A stretch of DNA of 64,000 bases from Paractinoplanes toevensis (GTDB lineage: Bacteria > Actinomycetota > Actinomycetes > Mycobacteriales > Micromonosporaceae), in contig NZ_BOQN01000067.1 in NCBI RefSeq assembly GCF_018332695.1, positions 1 through 64,000 on the forward strand, in the 5' to 3' direction. The notes beneath the pieces were generated by a model. That model had not been told where the DNA came from. It saw only the letters and a list, made by a program, of their open reading frames with translations, and ran no database searches. The position numbers were made by a program, and so were the translations under genes. Shown here one piece after another: positions 24,468 through 33,432 of the stretch. Positions within the stretch are counted from its first letter, which is position 1. Every line of letters begins with the position of its first letter.

Positions 24468-25616
24468 GTGCAAAAGGTACTTCTGCGGGCGCTGGTCGCG
24501 CTGGTCGTGGCCGCCGCGGCGGTACTGGTCGGCTGGCGGGTGCTGGCCCCCGCCGAGGTCCTCGCCGTCGTCAAGCCGCCCTATCCGGCCGCCGGTCAGG
24601 CGCTTCCCGGCGTGACCGGCCGCCTCCCGGTCGCCCCGCTGATCGTCGACCAGCAGATCCGGGTCTATGCCTCGAAACGGCAGATCCGGGCCGACGCGCC
24701 GATCAACGCGAAAACCGTCCGCACCGCGATCTGGTCGTTCCGGCGCTGGCCGCAGCAACTCTCCGGAGTGGTTGCGGTCGGACCCACCGTGATCAGCCGA
24801 TGGTCCGACGGCGCGCTGGTGGCCATCGACGGCCGCACCGGCACCATCGCCTGGCGGGCCGACGGGCCCGCGGCACCGGGTTGGTCCGGGCATCGGACCG
24901 GCGCCGGCGCGGTCTGGCGACCGGCCGGCCTGCACGTGGCCGGCGACGTCGTGCTGGTCACGGCCGCTTCCGAGTCTTCCGCGTACGCGGCTAGCACCGG
25001 CACCCGCCTCTGGACAGCGTCGGGTCTCTGCGCCGACGGCTTCACCACCGGCGGCGGCCGGTACGTCTGCCCGCTCGGTGCCTACGACACGGCGACCGGT
25101 GGTGCGGTCGCGTCCTTCCCGGCCGGGCCGTACACGCCGCTCGGCTGTGATGTCGCCGCGTCCGGCTGTGCCGGGCTCCGCGACGGCTCCGGCCGGGGCT
25201 GGCTCACCGACGGCTCGACGCCAGTGCGCGCGCCCACCCTGGATGCCGCGGGCAGCACGGTCGCTCTCGGCCTGGTCTTCCAGCCCACGGCCGACGCGCT
25301 GGTCGCCGTCGATCCGGTCACCGGTGTCGCGGTGCGGCGCTATCCCGCCGGCGCGCAGGTGCTCGGGGCGGCCGGCGACGTTGTCGTGCTGCTGACCGCG
25401 GACCGGCAGGTCATGGAGGTGTCGCCACGATCCGGGACGGTGCGGGCGACGTTCCCGGCCGCTTTCGGCACCGAGCGTCCACATTTCGACGTCGGCGGTG
25501 TGCAGGTGACCTCGCGGTATGTTGCGATCGAGCGGCTCGCTGTCGCGCGACCCGCCAACCCGGACACTCCCGGTTACTACTACTCGGCCGACACTGTGCT
25601 GATGGCGGCGATGTGA
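24468..25616 (+). CDS. Membrane-anchored PQQ-like beta-propeller protein
   Basis: A 382-residue protein with one N-terminal transmembrane helix (about 5-27). The extracytoplasmic repeat domain resembles PQQ/WD-type propellers: blades show patterns like GALVAIDGRTGTIAWRADG and DALVAVDPVTGVAVRRY. There are no PQQ-binding or dehydrogenase residues, so a structural or sensing role is more likely than an enzyme. A second protein of the same design is encoded on the other strand 5 kb away. It overlaps the next gene by four bases (GTGA). Confidence 0.7.
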   Translation: MQKVLLRALVALVVAAAAVLVGWRVLAPAEVLAVVKPPYPAAGQALPGVTGRLPVAPLIVDQQIRVYASKRQIRADAPINAKTVRTAIWSFRRWPQQLSGVVAVGPTVISRWSDGALVAIDGRTGTIAWRADGPAAPGWSGHRTGAGAVWRPAGLHVAGDVVLVTAASESSAYAASTGTRLWTASGLCADGFTTGGGRYVCPLGAYDTATGGAVASFPAGPYTPLGCDVAASGCAGLRDGSGRGWLTDGSTPVRAPTLDAAGSTVALGLVFQPTADALVAVDPVTGVAVRRYPAGAQVLGAAGDVVVLLTADRQVMEVSPRSGTVRATFPAAFGTERPHFDVGGVQVTSRYVAIERLAVARPANPDTPGYYYSADTVLMAAM

Positions 25617-26410
25617 CGATGGGTTCTCCACGCGAAGTGCTCACCGGGATCGTGATGGGCGAGTCGGCTCGCTGGCACGACGGGCAACTCTGGTTCTGCG
25701 ACTGGGGTGCCGGCGAGGTGATCCGGCTCGAGGGTTCGTCGCCTTCGGTGGTCGCCAGGGTGCGCGGTCTGCCGTTCTGCATCGACTGGCTGCCCGGCGG
25801 TGACCTGCTCATTCTGGATGGGCCAGGGGCGCGGTTGCTGCGTGCCGGCTCGCTCCACGCCGACCTGTCGGACATCGACGGCAGCCACCCGTGGAACGAC
25901 ATCGCCGTCGACTCCCGGGGGAACGTCTTCGTCAACAACATCGGCTACGACTTTCCCGCCGGCCCCGCGCCCGGCCTCATCGCCGTGGTGACCCCGTCCG
26001 GTTCCGTTCGCCAGGTGGCCGACGGCCTGGAATTCCCGAACGGCATGGCCGTGACCGCCGACGACGGCACCCTTATCGTCGCCGAGTCGCACGCTTCCCG
26101 GCTGACCGCTTTCGACATCGGCGCCGACGGCTCGCTGACCAACCGCCGGGTGTGGGCCGACCTGCCCGGCGCGGCCCCCGACGGCATCTGCATCGACCGG
26201 GCGGGCGCGGTTTGGTACGCCGCCGTTCCCAACCAGCACTGCCAGCTCGTCCGGGAGGGCGGCGAGGTGCTGGCCACGATTTCGCTGCCGGACGGCGCTT
26301 TCGACTGCGCCCTGACCGACGACGGTCGGACCCTCTACGCGCTGACCGCCGACTACGCCAACTTGTTCGGCGGCCGCACCGGACGGCTGTTCGCGATCCC
26401 GCTCAGCTGA
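25613..26410 (+). CDS. SMP-30/gluconolactonase-family protein
   Basis: A 265-residue six-bladed propeller hydrolase of the SMP-30/Gluconolactonase/LRE family, acting on sugar or other lactones with a bound divalent metal. The metal-ligand glutamate is in MGESARWH near 16, the asparagine/aspartate ligands in HPWNDIAVDSRGN near 89 and EFPNGMAVTADDG near 142, and the DGICID motif near 183. The start is GTG 25613, overlapping the preceding stop, or ATG 25619. Its TGA and the convergent gene's TGA lie in the palindrome TCAGCTGA. Confidence 0.85.
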   Translation: MTMGSPREVLTGIVMGESARWHDGQLWFCDWGAGEVIRLEGSSPSVVARVRGLPFCIDWLPGGDLLILDGPGARLLRAGSLHADLSDIDGSHPWNDIAVDSRGNVFVNNIGYDFPAGPAPGLIAVVTPSGSVRQVADGLEFPNGMAVTADDGTLIVAESHASRLTAFDIGADGSLTNRRVWADLPGAAPDGICIDRAGAVWYAAVPNQHCQLVREGGEVLATISLPDGAFDCALTDDGRTLYALTADYANLFGGRTGRLFAIPLS

Positions 26411-26789
26411 CCTTCGCGACGATCTCCACCAGGTTGCCGTCCGGGTCCTTGAGCAGGGCGTTGCGATTGTTGTTGCCGACGTTGCGCGGCGCGATCAGCC
26501 CGGGGACGCCGGCCGCCGTCAGCCGGTCGAAGTCGGTGTCCACGTCGTCGGTCCAGAAGACCAGGGCCATGGCCGGACGGCCGGGCTCCGCCTCGACGCC
26601 GTGGACTCGCTCGGCGGCCTGCACTGTGCCCAGACCCAGCGTGAAGCCGCCGACCTGGAACTCGATGTGCTCGGGCGTGCCCTCGGTGGGCGTCCGGAAC
26701 GTCTCGTTCAGGCCGAGCAGGTCCCGGTAGAAGTGGATCGCTGCCTCGATGTCGCGGGTATAGATGTTGATCAGCCCGTCGGTGAACAT
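26403..26789 (-). CDS. VOC-family (glyoxalase/bleomycin-resistance-like) protein
   Basis: A 128-residue protein with two beta-alpha-beta-beta-beta modules: INIYTRDIEAAIHFYRDLLGL near 6 and ALVFWTDDVDTDFDRLTAAG near 70, ending LLKDPDGNLVEIV. The family includes metal-dependent dioxygenases, isomerases and drug-binding proteins. The metal-binding pattern here does not fix the activity. ATG 26789 is chosen over a much longer frame because TAGCCT lies seven bases upstream and homology begins there. Confidence 0.82.
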   Translation of the reverse strand: MFTDGLINIYTRDIEAAIHFYRDLLGLNETFRTPTEGTPEHIEFQVGGFTLGLGTVQAAERVHGVEAEPGRPAMALVFWTDDVDTDFDRLTAAGVPGLIAPRNVGNNNRNALLKDPDGNLVEIVAKVS

Positions 26790-26799
26790 GGCCACCAGG

Positions 26800-27177
26800 C
26801 TAGATCTCGTGGATCCGGGCCGCACGGGCGATCTTGCGCTGCACGGATCGCAGCAGGCGGATCGTCTCCTCGTCGGACCGGCCGGTGGTGGCCGACCAGT
26901 CCCAGCCCGACCCGAACACGTCACTGGCGAAGACGATCTCGAACGAGACGAGGGCTCTCCGCCAATCGCGGCGAGTCAGAGGGCGGTCCTCCTTGATCAG
27001 GAGCCTCAGCCGTCGGGCTTCCTCGAACAGGTCTGCGGCGCTGCCGAAGTCCATGGCTACGGCGAGGGCATCGGTGCAGTGGGCTGGTCCGCCCCACTCC
27101 AGGAGGCTGCGAGCGAGCACCTGCCGCTCCTCGTCGGTCAGGTCGGGCACCGTGATCTCGTCGGCTGTCACGGCCAC
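26800..27177 (-). CDS. Conserved hypothetical protein
   Basis: A 125-residue, mostly helical, soluble protein with no recognised domain. The segment LTDEERQVLARSLLEWGGPA and a C-terminal charged helix (ETIRLLRSVQRKIARAARI) are its clearest features. Trp and acidic residues cluster at GSGWDWSATTG. GTG start. It lies 10 bp upstream of the VOC gene on the same strand, so the two may be co-transcribed. No function is proposed. Confidence 0.6.
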   Translation of the reverse strand: MAVTADEITVPDLTDEERQVLARSLLEWGGPAHCTDALAVAMDFGSAADLFEEARRLRLLIKEDRPLTRRDWRRALVSFEIVFASDVFGSGWDWSATTGRSDEETIRLLRSVQRKIARAARIHEI

Positions 27178-27273
27178 GATGATGCCGGATCAGGCACCGG
27201 CCGGCGCGTAAGGTCGCTGGTATGGCGACCATCAACCCGACCTGACCGATGCGGCGATCCTGGAGTTCGTGAA

Positions 27274-28635
27274 ATGAGGGAAATACTCGACGGCCTCGAG
27301 GTGGTCGATGACCCGGACGTGCTGGAAAGCCTCAGCCACGACGACGCGGAATGGGCACCCTACGGGAAGGCGGTCGCGGCCGTCCGGCCACGGACCACCG
27401 AGGAGGTACGCCGGGTGGTCGCGGCCTGCGCTGGGCGGAACGTCCCGATCGTGCCGCGCGGCGCCGGCACCGGATTGTCCGGTGGAGCCAATGCCGTCGA
27501 CGGCGCGATGATCCTCGATCTGTCCAAAATGAACAAGATCGTGGAGATCGACGTCGAGAACATGACCGCCACGGTGCAGCCGGGCGTGGTCAACGACGAC
27601 CTGAAGCGGGCGGTCGCCGAGCACGGGCTGTGGTACCCGCCCGATCCGGCCAGCGCCCCCTGGTCGACCATCGGCGGCAACGTGTCGACCAACGCCGGCG
27701 GTCTGTGCTGCCTGAAGTACGGCGTGACCCGCGACTACGTACTCGGCATGGAGGTTGTGGTCGGCGGCCCGGCCGGCGAGTACGGCACCGTGGTGCGGCT
27801 CGGCCGGCGCACCACCAAGGGCGTCAGTGGTTACGACCTGGCCGGCCTGTTCACCGGCTCGGAGGGCACGTTCGGCGTGATCACCGAGGTCACCCTGCGG
27901 CTGCGCCCGGCCCGCCGGGAGGCACCCAAGACCGTGGTCGGCGCGTTCGGCAGCGTGGTCGCGGCCGGCGAGGCGGTCGCGGCGGTGACCCGGGCCGGGC
28001 TGCTGCCGGCCGCGCTGGAACTGCTCGATCGCACCTGTCTGAAAGCCGTGGAGGACTGGAAGCACCTGGGCCTGGAGTCGGACGCCGCGGCGCTGCTGCT
28101 GGCCCAGCTGGACACGCCGGGCGACGCGGAGGCGACCGCGGTGGCCGAGGTGTTCCGCGCGGCCGGAGCACTCTGGGCGGAACAGTCCACCGACGAGATC
28201 GAGGCCGAGGCGCTGTTCGCCGCGCGGCGGCTGGCCTACCCGGCGCTGGAGCGGCTGAGCCCGGTACTGACCGAGGACATCTGTGTGCCGCGGTCACGCG
28301 TACCGGAAATGTTGTCCTCGATCGAAGCGATCGCCGCCCACCATGGCGCGACCATCGCGGTGATCGCGCATGCCGGCGACGGCAACCTGCACCCGCTGAT
28401 CCTGGCCCCGACCGGCGACGAGGCCGCGAAACGGGCGGCCCAGGGCGCGTTCGAGGACATGCTGAGCGCGGCCATCGCGATGGGCGGCACGGTGACCGGC
28501 GAACACGGCGTCGGCCTGCTGAAGCGGGCCGGCATGCGGCAGGAACTGTCCGCCGGGGTGCTGGCGATGCAGGTGGCGGTCAAGCAGACGCTGGATCCAT
28601 TGAACCTCTTCAACCCCGGCAAGGTGATCGGCTAG
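27274..28635 (+). CDS. FAD-linked oxidase, GlcD / D-lactate dehydrogenase type
   Basis: A 453-residue PCMH-type flavoprotein oxidising a 2-hydroxy acid such as glycolate or D-lactate. The FAD-binding domain shows VVAACAGRNVPIVPRGAGTGLSG near 48, PPDPAS near 117 and the STNAGG motif near 131. The C-terminal FAD-oxidase domain has HAGDGNLHPL near 368 and GEHGVGLLKR near 409. No adjacent FeS (GlcF) or GlcE subunit gene is present, so it may act as a single polypeptide. Start at ATG 27274, where homology begins. Its TAG stop overlaps the fumarase stop in CTAG. Confidence 0.88.
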   Translation: MREILDGLEVVDDPDVLESLSHDDAEWAPYGKAVAAVRPRTTEEVRRVVAACAGRNVPIVPRGAGTGLSGGANAVDGAMILDLSKMNKIVEIDVENMTATVQPGVVNDDLKRAVAEHGLWYPPDPASAPWSTIGGNVSTNAGGLCCLKYGVTRDYVLGMEVVVGGPAGEYGTVVRLGRRTTKGVSGYDLAGLFTGSEGTFGVITEVTLRLRPARREAPKTVVGAFGSVVAAGEAVAAVTRAGLLPAALELLDRTCLKAVEDWKHLGLESDAAALLLAQLDTPGDAEATAVAEVFRAAGALWAEQSTDEIEAEALFAARRLAYPALERLSPVLTEDICVPRSRVPEMLSSIEAIAAHHGATIAVIAHAGDGNLHPLILAPTGDEAAKRAAQGAFEDMLSAAIAMGGTVTGEHGVGLLKRAGMRQELSAGVLAMQVAVKQTLDPLNLFNPGKVIG

Positions 28636-30290
28636 CGGCGGCTGATGCCCAGGACCGGCTTGGTTACCTCGGCGAAGAAGTCGTTGCCCTTGTCGTCTAC
28701 CACGATGAAGGCTGGGAAGTCCTCTACCTCGATCTTCCAGACCGCTTCCATGCCCAGCTCGGGGTATTCCAGGACCTCTACGTGGCGGATGCAGTCCTGG
28801 GCCAGGCGGGCGGCCGGGCCGCCGATCGAGCCCAGGTAGAAGCCGCCGTAGGACTGGCAGGCTCGGGTCACCTGGGCTGAGCGGTTGCCCTTGGCCAGCA
28901 TCACCAGGCTGCCGCCGGCGGCCTGGAACTGCTCGACGTACGAGTCCATGCGGCCGGCCGTGGTCGGGCCGAACGAGCCCGATGCGTAGCCCTCGGGGGT
29001 TTTCGCCGGGCCGGCGTAGTAGACCGCGTGGTCGCGCATGTATTGCGGCATCGGCTGGCCGGCGGCCAGGAGCTCGGCGATCTTCGCGTGGGCGATGTCG
29101 CGGGCCACCACCAGCGGGCCGGTCAGCGACAGGCGGGTCTTTACGGGGTATTGCGAGAGCTCGGCGCGGATCTCGGCCATCGGGCGGTTGAGGTCGACCC
29201 GGACGACCGGGCCCTCGTTCAGCTCGACGTCGGGGAGGAAGCGGGCCGGGTCGGTCTCGAGGCGTTCCAGCCAGACGCCGGACGGCGTGACCTTGGCCAG
29301 GGCCTGGCGGTCGGCCGAGCAGGAGACGGCGATGGCGACCGGGCAGGAGGCGCCGTGCCGGGGGAGGCGGATGACGCGCACGTCGTGGCAGAAGTACCGG
29401 CCGCCGAACTGGGCGCCGATGCCGAAGTCGCGGGTCAGCTCGAGGACCGCGGCCTCCAGCTCGACGTCGCGGAAGCCGTGCGCCGACATCGTGCCGTGCC
29501 GGGGCAGGTTGTCGAGGTATTTGGCGCTGGCCAGCTTGGCGGTCTTGAGGGCGAACTCGCCGCTGGTGCCGCCGATCACCACGGCCAGGTGGTAGGGCGG
29601 GCAGGCCGAGGTGCCGATCAGCCGGAGTTTCTCGTCCAGGAACTCCATCATCCGCGCCGGGTTCAGCAGCGCCTTGGTCTCCTGGTAGAGGTAGCTCTTG
29701 TTGGCCGAGCCGCCGCCCTTGGCCATGAACAGGAATTTGTACGCGTCGGGCTGGCCGCCCGGGTCTTCCGCGTACAGCTCGATCTGGGCGGGCAGGTTGG
29801 AACCGGTGTTGCGCTCGTCCCACATGGTCAGCGGGGCCAGCTGCGAGTAGCGCAGGTTGAGCCGGGTGTACGCCTGGTAGACGCCCTGGGCGATGGCTTC
29901 CTCGTCGGTGCCGTCGGTCAGCACGTGCCGGCCGCGCTTGCCCATCACGATCGCGGTGCCGGTGTCCTGGCACATCGGCAGCACCCCGCCGGCCGCGATG
30001 TTCGCGTTGCGCAGCAGGTCCATCGCCACGAACCGGTCGTTCGGCGACGCTTTCGGGTCGTCGATGATCGAGCGGAGCTGGGAGAGGTGGGCCGGGCGCA
30101 GGTAGTGCGCGATGTCGTGCATGGCCTCGGCGGTGAGCTGGGTGATCGCGGCCGGTTCGACGGTGAGGAACCGGCGGCCGCCGGGACCGTGCACCACGTC
30201 CACGCCCTCGTCCGTGACCAGTCGGTACTCGGTCAGGTCGTCGCCGATCGGCAACAGCGGCGAGTACGAGAATGCGGCGCCTCTGCTCAT
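28632..30290 (-). CDS. fumA: Class I fumarate hydratase (4Fe-4S)
   Basis: Interconverts fumarate and malate with an oxygen-sensitive 4Fe-4S cluster. At 552 residues it matches E. coli FumA (548). Candidate cluster cysteines are in VLPMCQDTGTA, TSACPPYHLAV and GASCPVAIAVSC, and the C-terminal domain contains the SFGPTTAGRMDSYV segment. ATG 30290 is chosen because TAGGCT lies eight bases upstream and the longer frame adds 33 unrelated residues. A class II fumarase is encoded at 40.9 kb, giving the cell a labile and a stable isoenzyme. Confidence 0.93.
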   Translation of the reverse strand: MSRGAAFSYSPLLPIGDDLTEYRLVTDEGVDVVHGPGGRRFLTVEPAAITQLTAEAMHDIAHYLRPAHLSQLRSIIDDPKASPNDRFVAMDLLRNANIAAGGVLPMCQDTGTAIVMGKRGRHVLTDGTDEEAIAQGVYQAYTRLNLRYSQLAPLTMWDERNTGSNLPAQIELYAEDPGGQPDAYKFLFMAKGGGSANKSYLYQETKALLNPARMMEFLDEKLRLIGTSACPPYHLAVVIGGTSGEFALKTAKLASAKYLDNLPRHGTMSAHGFRDVELEAAVLELTRDFGIGAQFGGRYFCHDVRVIRLPRHGASCPVAIAVSCSADRQALAKVTPSGVWLERLETDPARFLPDVELNEGPVVRVDLNRPMAEIRAELSQYPVKTRLSLTGPLVVARDIAHAKIAELLAAGQPMPQYMRDHAVYYAGPAKTPEGYASGSFGPTTAGRMDSYVEQFQAAGGSLVMLAKGNRSAQVTRACQSYGGFYLGSIGGPAARLAQDCIRHVEVLEYPELGMEAVWKIEVEDFPAFIVVDDKGNDFFAEVTKPVLGISRR

Positions 30291-30360
30291 GACGGGCAAG
30301 CCTAGGACAGCGGCATCGGGATATGCGAACCGCTCCCGCCGTGCCGACATACCAGTTCGG

Positions 30361-31653
30361 TCAAGTAAAGGGCAGGTAGGCCATGTCACGGCCGTCGACG
30401 ACGATCATTCCGCCCGGTCCGGTGGCGAAAATCTTGGCATTCGTCCGAACCTCGGCGAGGACTCGGCCGCTGGACGGCGACAGGGCGGCCACCCGGCCAG
30501 GCTTTGTGGTGACGATCACCACGGCGTTGGGGGTGATCGCCACGGAGCCGGAGTTCGCGCGTGTCCAGGACACCGATCCACGGGACAGGGCCAGGCCGCG
30601 CAGCGAGGTACCGCTGCGGATGACCGCGAACGAGTCGTTCACCGCCTGCACCTCCTCTCCCTTGGCGCCGTGCCACAGGATCCGCCCGTCGTGGGCGGCG
30701 ATGAGTTCCTGCCGGCCGACCGGGTCGACGCCGAGCACCACGTCCTCGCCACCGGCCGGGTCGCGGTCCTGTTTGCAGCCGGACCCGTTGGACGCGGTCC
30801 GCAGGTTGAGCCCGTCCCTCTTCCAGACCGTGCCACCGCCGGGTGGGTCGCTGGCGACCACGCCGAAGTAGCAGGTGCCGTCGGCGGAGGTGGCGGTGAC
30901 GGTGAGGACCCGGCCGCCGGCGATCGCGACCCGCTGGTCGGCGCCCGGTTCGGCGGTCTGCACGAGTTTGCCGGTGGCGGTGTCGATGACCCGGACCTTG
31001 CCGTCGTCGGGCAGCCCGATCAGGGACGGCATCTGCCGGGGGCCGGCCACGTCGTCGTCGATGTTGTTGGCGGTCATCGGCTTGGTGTCGGGCAGGTCGG
31101 GGTTGGCGGCGTCGAGCACGAACCCGATGCCGCCGGTGCTGACCCGCCAGCGGGCTTTGCCGCGGGTGTCCCAGGCGGTCAGCTCGCAGTCGCTGCCCTT
31201 GCCGCAGCGCAGGTCGAGGATGCCGGTGCGGTAGGTCCACACGGCGGTGGCCTCGGTGTCGGCTCGCCGCACGGTGCCGCTGCGCGGGTCGAGGACCTGG
31301 TAGCCCTTGGTGAGCAGGCGGCCGGTGACGACCACCGCGTCGTTGCCCTCGCCGGCCACGCCGGCCCAGTCGGCGTCGTTGCCCCACAGCTTGACGCCGG
31401 CGGTGAGCCCGTACGCCTCGATGGAGGTGCGGTATTCGACGATCACCGCGTCGCCCGCGATGGTGACGCTCTGTGGGCTGCCGCCGATCGTGCTCTGCCA
31501 TCGGGAGACGCCGGCGGCGATCGGGTCGCTGGTGTTGAACCAGGTCCAGAGCTTGGGCCAGGGGTTCCAGGTGTGGGTGGTGGCCAGCACGACCAGAACC
31601 ACGACGACGGAGATCAGCATGTATCCCATACGGGAGTTGCCACCCGACGCCAT
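30361..31653 (-). CDS. Membrane-anchored PQQ-like beta-propeller protein
   Basis: A 430-residue protein with an N-terminal transmembrane helix (about 10-28) and a repeat-rich external domain whose blades follow the TIAGDAVIVEYRTSIEAYGL and RVIDTATGKLVQT pattern. Several Cys pairs (DLRCGKGSDCEL, TCYFGVV, SGCKQD) suggest disulfides. It has no PQQ catalytic residues. ATG 31653 is favoured, since TAGCGT lies seven bases upstream and the GTG at 31662 falls inside that hexamer. It resembles the 24.5-kb propeller in design and is probably a distant paralogue. Confidence 0.7.
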   Translation of the reverse strand: MASGGNSRMGYMLISVVVVLVVLATTHTWNPWPKLWTWFNTSDPIAAGVSRWQSTIGGSPQSVTIAGDAVIVEYRTSIEAYGLTAGVKLWGNDADWAGVAGEGNDAVVVTGRLLTKGYQVLDPRSGTVRRADTEATAVWTYRTGILDLRCGKGSDCELTAWDTRGKARWRVSTGGIGFVLDAANPDLPDTKPMTANNIDDDVAGPRQMPSLIGLPDDGKVRVIDTATGKLVQTAEPGADQRVAIAGGRVLTVTATSADGTCYFGVVASDPPGGGTVWKRDGLNLRTASNGSGCKQDRDPAGGEDVVLGVDPVGRQELIAAHDGRILWHGAKGEEVQAVNDSFAVIRSGTSLRGLALSRGSVSWTRANSGSVAITPNAVVIVTTKPGRVAALSPSSGRVLAEVRTNAKIFATGPGGMIVVDGRDMAYLPFT

Positions 31654-31716
31654 GGGCGACACGCTAACTAGATCAATCCCCCGGACGAGGGATCGCGATT
31701 TGCCCGTGTCGTTGGC

Positions 31717-32202
31717 TTATGCGAGGGATGCGGCCTTCACCAGCGGCAACGTGCGGTAGTGGATCAGCTCGGCCAGGGCGATGATCGTGTGCGCTCGGAC
31801 GATGCCCTCGTAGCCGACGATCAGGTCGATCACCCGCTGCAGGTCGGCGTTCGACCGGGCCACGATCCGGCACAGCACGTCGCCGCTGCCGGTGATCGTG
31901 TGCGCCTCCAGGACCTCGGGGATGTCGGCCAGGTGTTCGGCGACCGCGCCATGCCCGTACCGCTGGCTGATCTCCAATGTCACGAAGCTCATCACCCCGA
32001 AGCCGATGGCTTCGGGAATGACCTCGGGCCCGAAGCCTTGGATCGCGCCCCGCGCGATCAATTTGTCCAGCCGGGCCTGAACCGTCCCGCGAGCGACGGC
32101 CAACCGTCGGGACAATTCGAGTACGCCGATGCGCGGCTCGGCCGCAAGCATCTCCACCAGCCGCGCGTCGAGGGCGTCGAGCTGGACAGATCGCATAGTC
32201 AT
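31717..32202 (-). CDS. Lrp/AsnC-family transcriptional regulator of hppD
   Basis: A 161-residue regulator. The N-terminal helix-turn-helix (LDALDARLVEMLAAEPRIGVLELSRRL, then ARGTVQARLDKL) covers about 8-57, and a C-terminal RAM ligand-binding domain follows to about 150. It is divergent from hppD with 88 bp between them, as in Streptomyces. It therefore probably controls hppD and itself in response to an aromatic amino acid or keto acid. A TAACTT hexamer exactly six bases before ATG 32202 indicates a leaderless message. Confidence 0.9.
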   Translation of the reverse strand: MTMRSVQLDALDARLVEMLAAEPRIGVLELSRRLAVARGTVQARLDKLIARGAIQGFGPEVIPEAIGFGVMSFVTLEISQRYGHGAVAEHLADIPEVLEAHTITGSGDVLCRIVARSNADLQRVIDLIVGYEGIVRAHTIIALAELIHYRTLPLVKAASLA

Positions 32203-32248
32203 CCCCGGAAGTTACCGTACGAATTGCGCAGGCTGACCAGCGTGAAAT

Positions 32249-32259
32249 GCAACTGTTGC
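32249..32259. promoter_or_regulatory. Palindrome in the Lrp-hppD intergenic region
   Basis: GCAACTGTTGC is a perfect 5+1+5 palindrome, 32 bases upstream of the hppD ATG. It is the best candidate operator in the 88-bp divergent region. A further inverted element, GCGCAATTCGTACG, lies 25-40 bases to its left. Binding by the adjacent Lrp-type regulator is inferred from position only. Confidence 0.45.
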
Positions 32260-32290
32260 CTACCTCGAAGGGTGCGGGCAGCCTCGGTTC

Positions 32291-33421
32291 ATGACGCAGA
32301 TGATGGAATCCGAGACCCGCCAAGCCGACGTCTTCCCCGTCAAGGGCGTCGACTACCTCCAGTTCCTCGTGGGCAACGCCAAGCAGGCCGCCCACTACTA
32401 CTCCACCGCGTTCGGGATGACCTGTGTCGCCTACCGTGGCCCGGAGAACGGCTATCGCGACCATGCGGAATATGTGCTGGTCAGCGGCTCGGCCCGGTTC
32501 CTGATCACGGGTGCGGTGCACGCCGGTGCGCCCGGCGCCGACCACGTCACCAAGCACAGCGACGGGATCTACGACATCGCCCTCGAGGTGCCCGACGTCG
32601 ACGCCGCCTACCTGCACGCGGTCAACGCCGGCGCCCGCGGCGTCACCGAGCCGCACGACGTCACCGACGAGCACGGCACGGTGCGGATCGCGGCGATCGC
32701 CACCTACGGCGACACCGTCCACTCGCTGGTCGACCGCTCGAAGTACGACGGCCCGTTCCTGCCCGGCTTCGTCGCCCGCGGCCCGATCGGCACCCCGCCC
32801 GCCAAGCGCTACTTCCAGGCCGTCGACCACGTGGTCGGCAACGTCGAGCTCGGCAAGATGGACGAGTGGGTCGAGTTCTACGGCCGGGTCATGGGCTTCA
32901 CCAACATGGCCGAGTTCATCGGCGACGACATCGCCACCGACTACTCGGCGCTGATGTCCAAGGTCGTCGCGGACGGGCACCGCAAGGTCAAGTTCCCGCT
33001 GAACGAGCCGGCCGTGTCCAAGCGCAAGTCGCAGATCGACGAGTACCTCGAGTTCTACGGCGGCCCGGGCGCGCAGCACATCGCGATCGCCACCAACGAC
33101 ATCATCCGCAGCGTGGACGCCATGCGGGCGGCCGGTGTCGAGTTCCTGGACACGCCCGACTCGTACTACGACGACCCGGAGCTGCGCGCGCGGATCGGTG
33201 AGGTTCGGGCGCCGATCGAGGAGCTGAAGCGGCGGAAGATCCTGGTCGACCGGGACGAGGACGGTTACCTGCTGCAGATCTTCACGAAGCCGGTGCAGGA
33301 CCGGCCGACCGTGTTCTTCGAGCTGATCGAGCGGCACGGGTCGCTGGGTTTCGGCAAGGGCAACTTCAAGGCGCTCTTCGAGGCCATCGAGCGGGAGCAG
33401 GAACTCCGCGGCAATCTGTAA
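32291..33421 (+). CDS. hppD: 4-hydroxyphenylpyruvate dioxygenase
   Basis: Converts 4-hydroxyphenylpyruvate to homogentisate with O2 and Fe2+, the second step of tyrosine breakdown. The 376-residue protein has two VOC-type domains. The iron ligands are His180 (AVDHVVGN), His263 (AQHIAIATND) and Glu344 (FFELIERHG). Length and C-terminal RHGSLGFGKGNFKALFEAIE are typical. It is divergent from an Lrp regulator. An aminotransferase gene able to supply its substrate lies 1.6 kb downstream on the same strand, with two RDD membrane proteins between. Confidence 0.96.
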   Translation: MTQMMESETRQADVFPVKGVDYLQFLVGNAKQAAHYYSTAFGMTCVAYRGPENGYRDHAEYVLVSGSARFLITGAVHAGAPGADHVTKHSDGIYDIALEVPDVDAAYLHAVNAGARGVTEPHDVTDEHGTVRIAAIATYGDTVHSLVDRSKYDGPFLPGFVARGPIGTPPAKRYFQAVDHVVGNVELGKMDEWVEFYGRVMGFTNMAEFIGDDIATDYSALMSKVVADGHRKVKFPLNEPAVSKRKSQIDEYLEFYGGPGAQHIAIATNDIIRSVDAMRAAGVEFLDTPDSYYDDPELRARIGEVRAPIEELKRRKILVDRDEDGYLLQIFTKPVQDRPTVFFELIERHGSLGFGKGNFKALFEAIEREQELRGNL

Positions 33422-33432
33422 CACTGCTCCGC

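Noticed and set aside
24468..31653. PQQ-dependent dehydrogenase activity for the two propeller proteins
   Set aside because: The blade pattern is similar, but the PQQ and metal-binding residues and the dehydrogenase core are absent.
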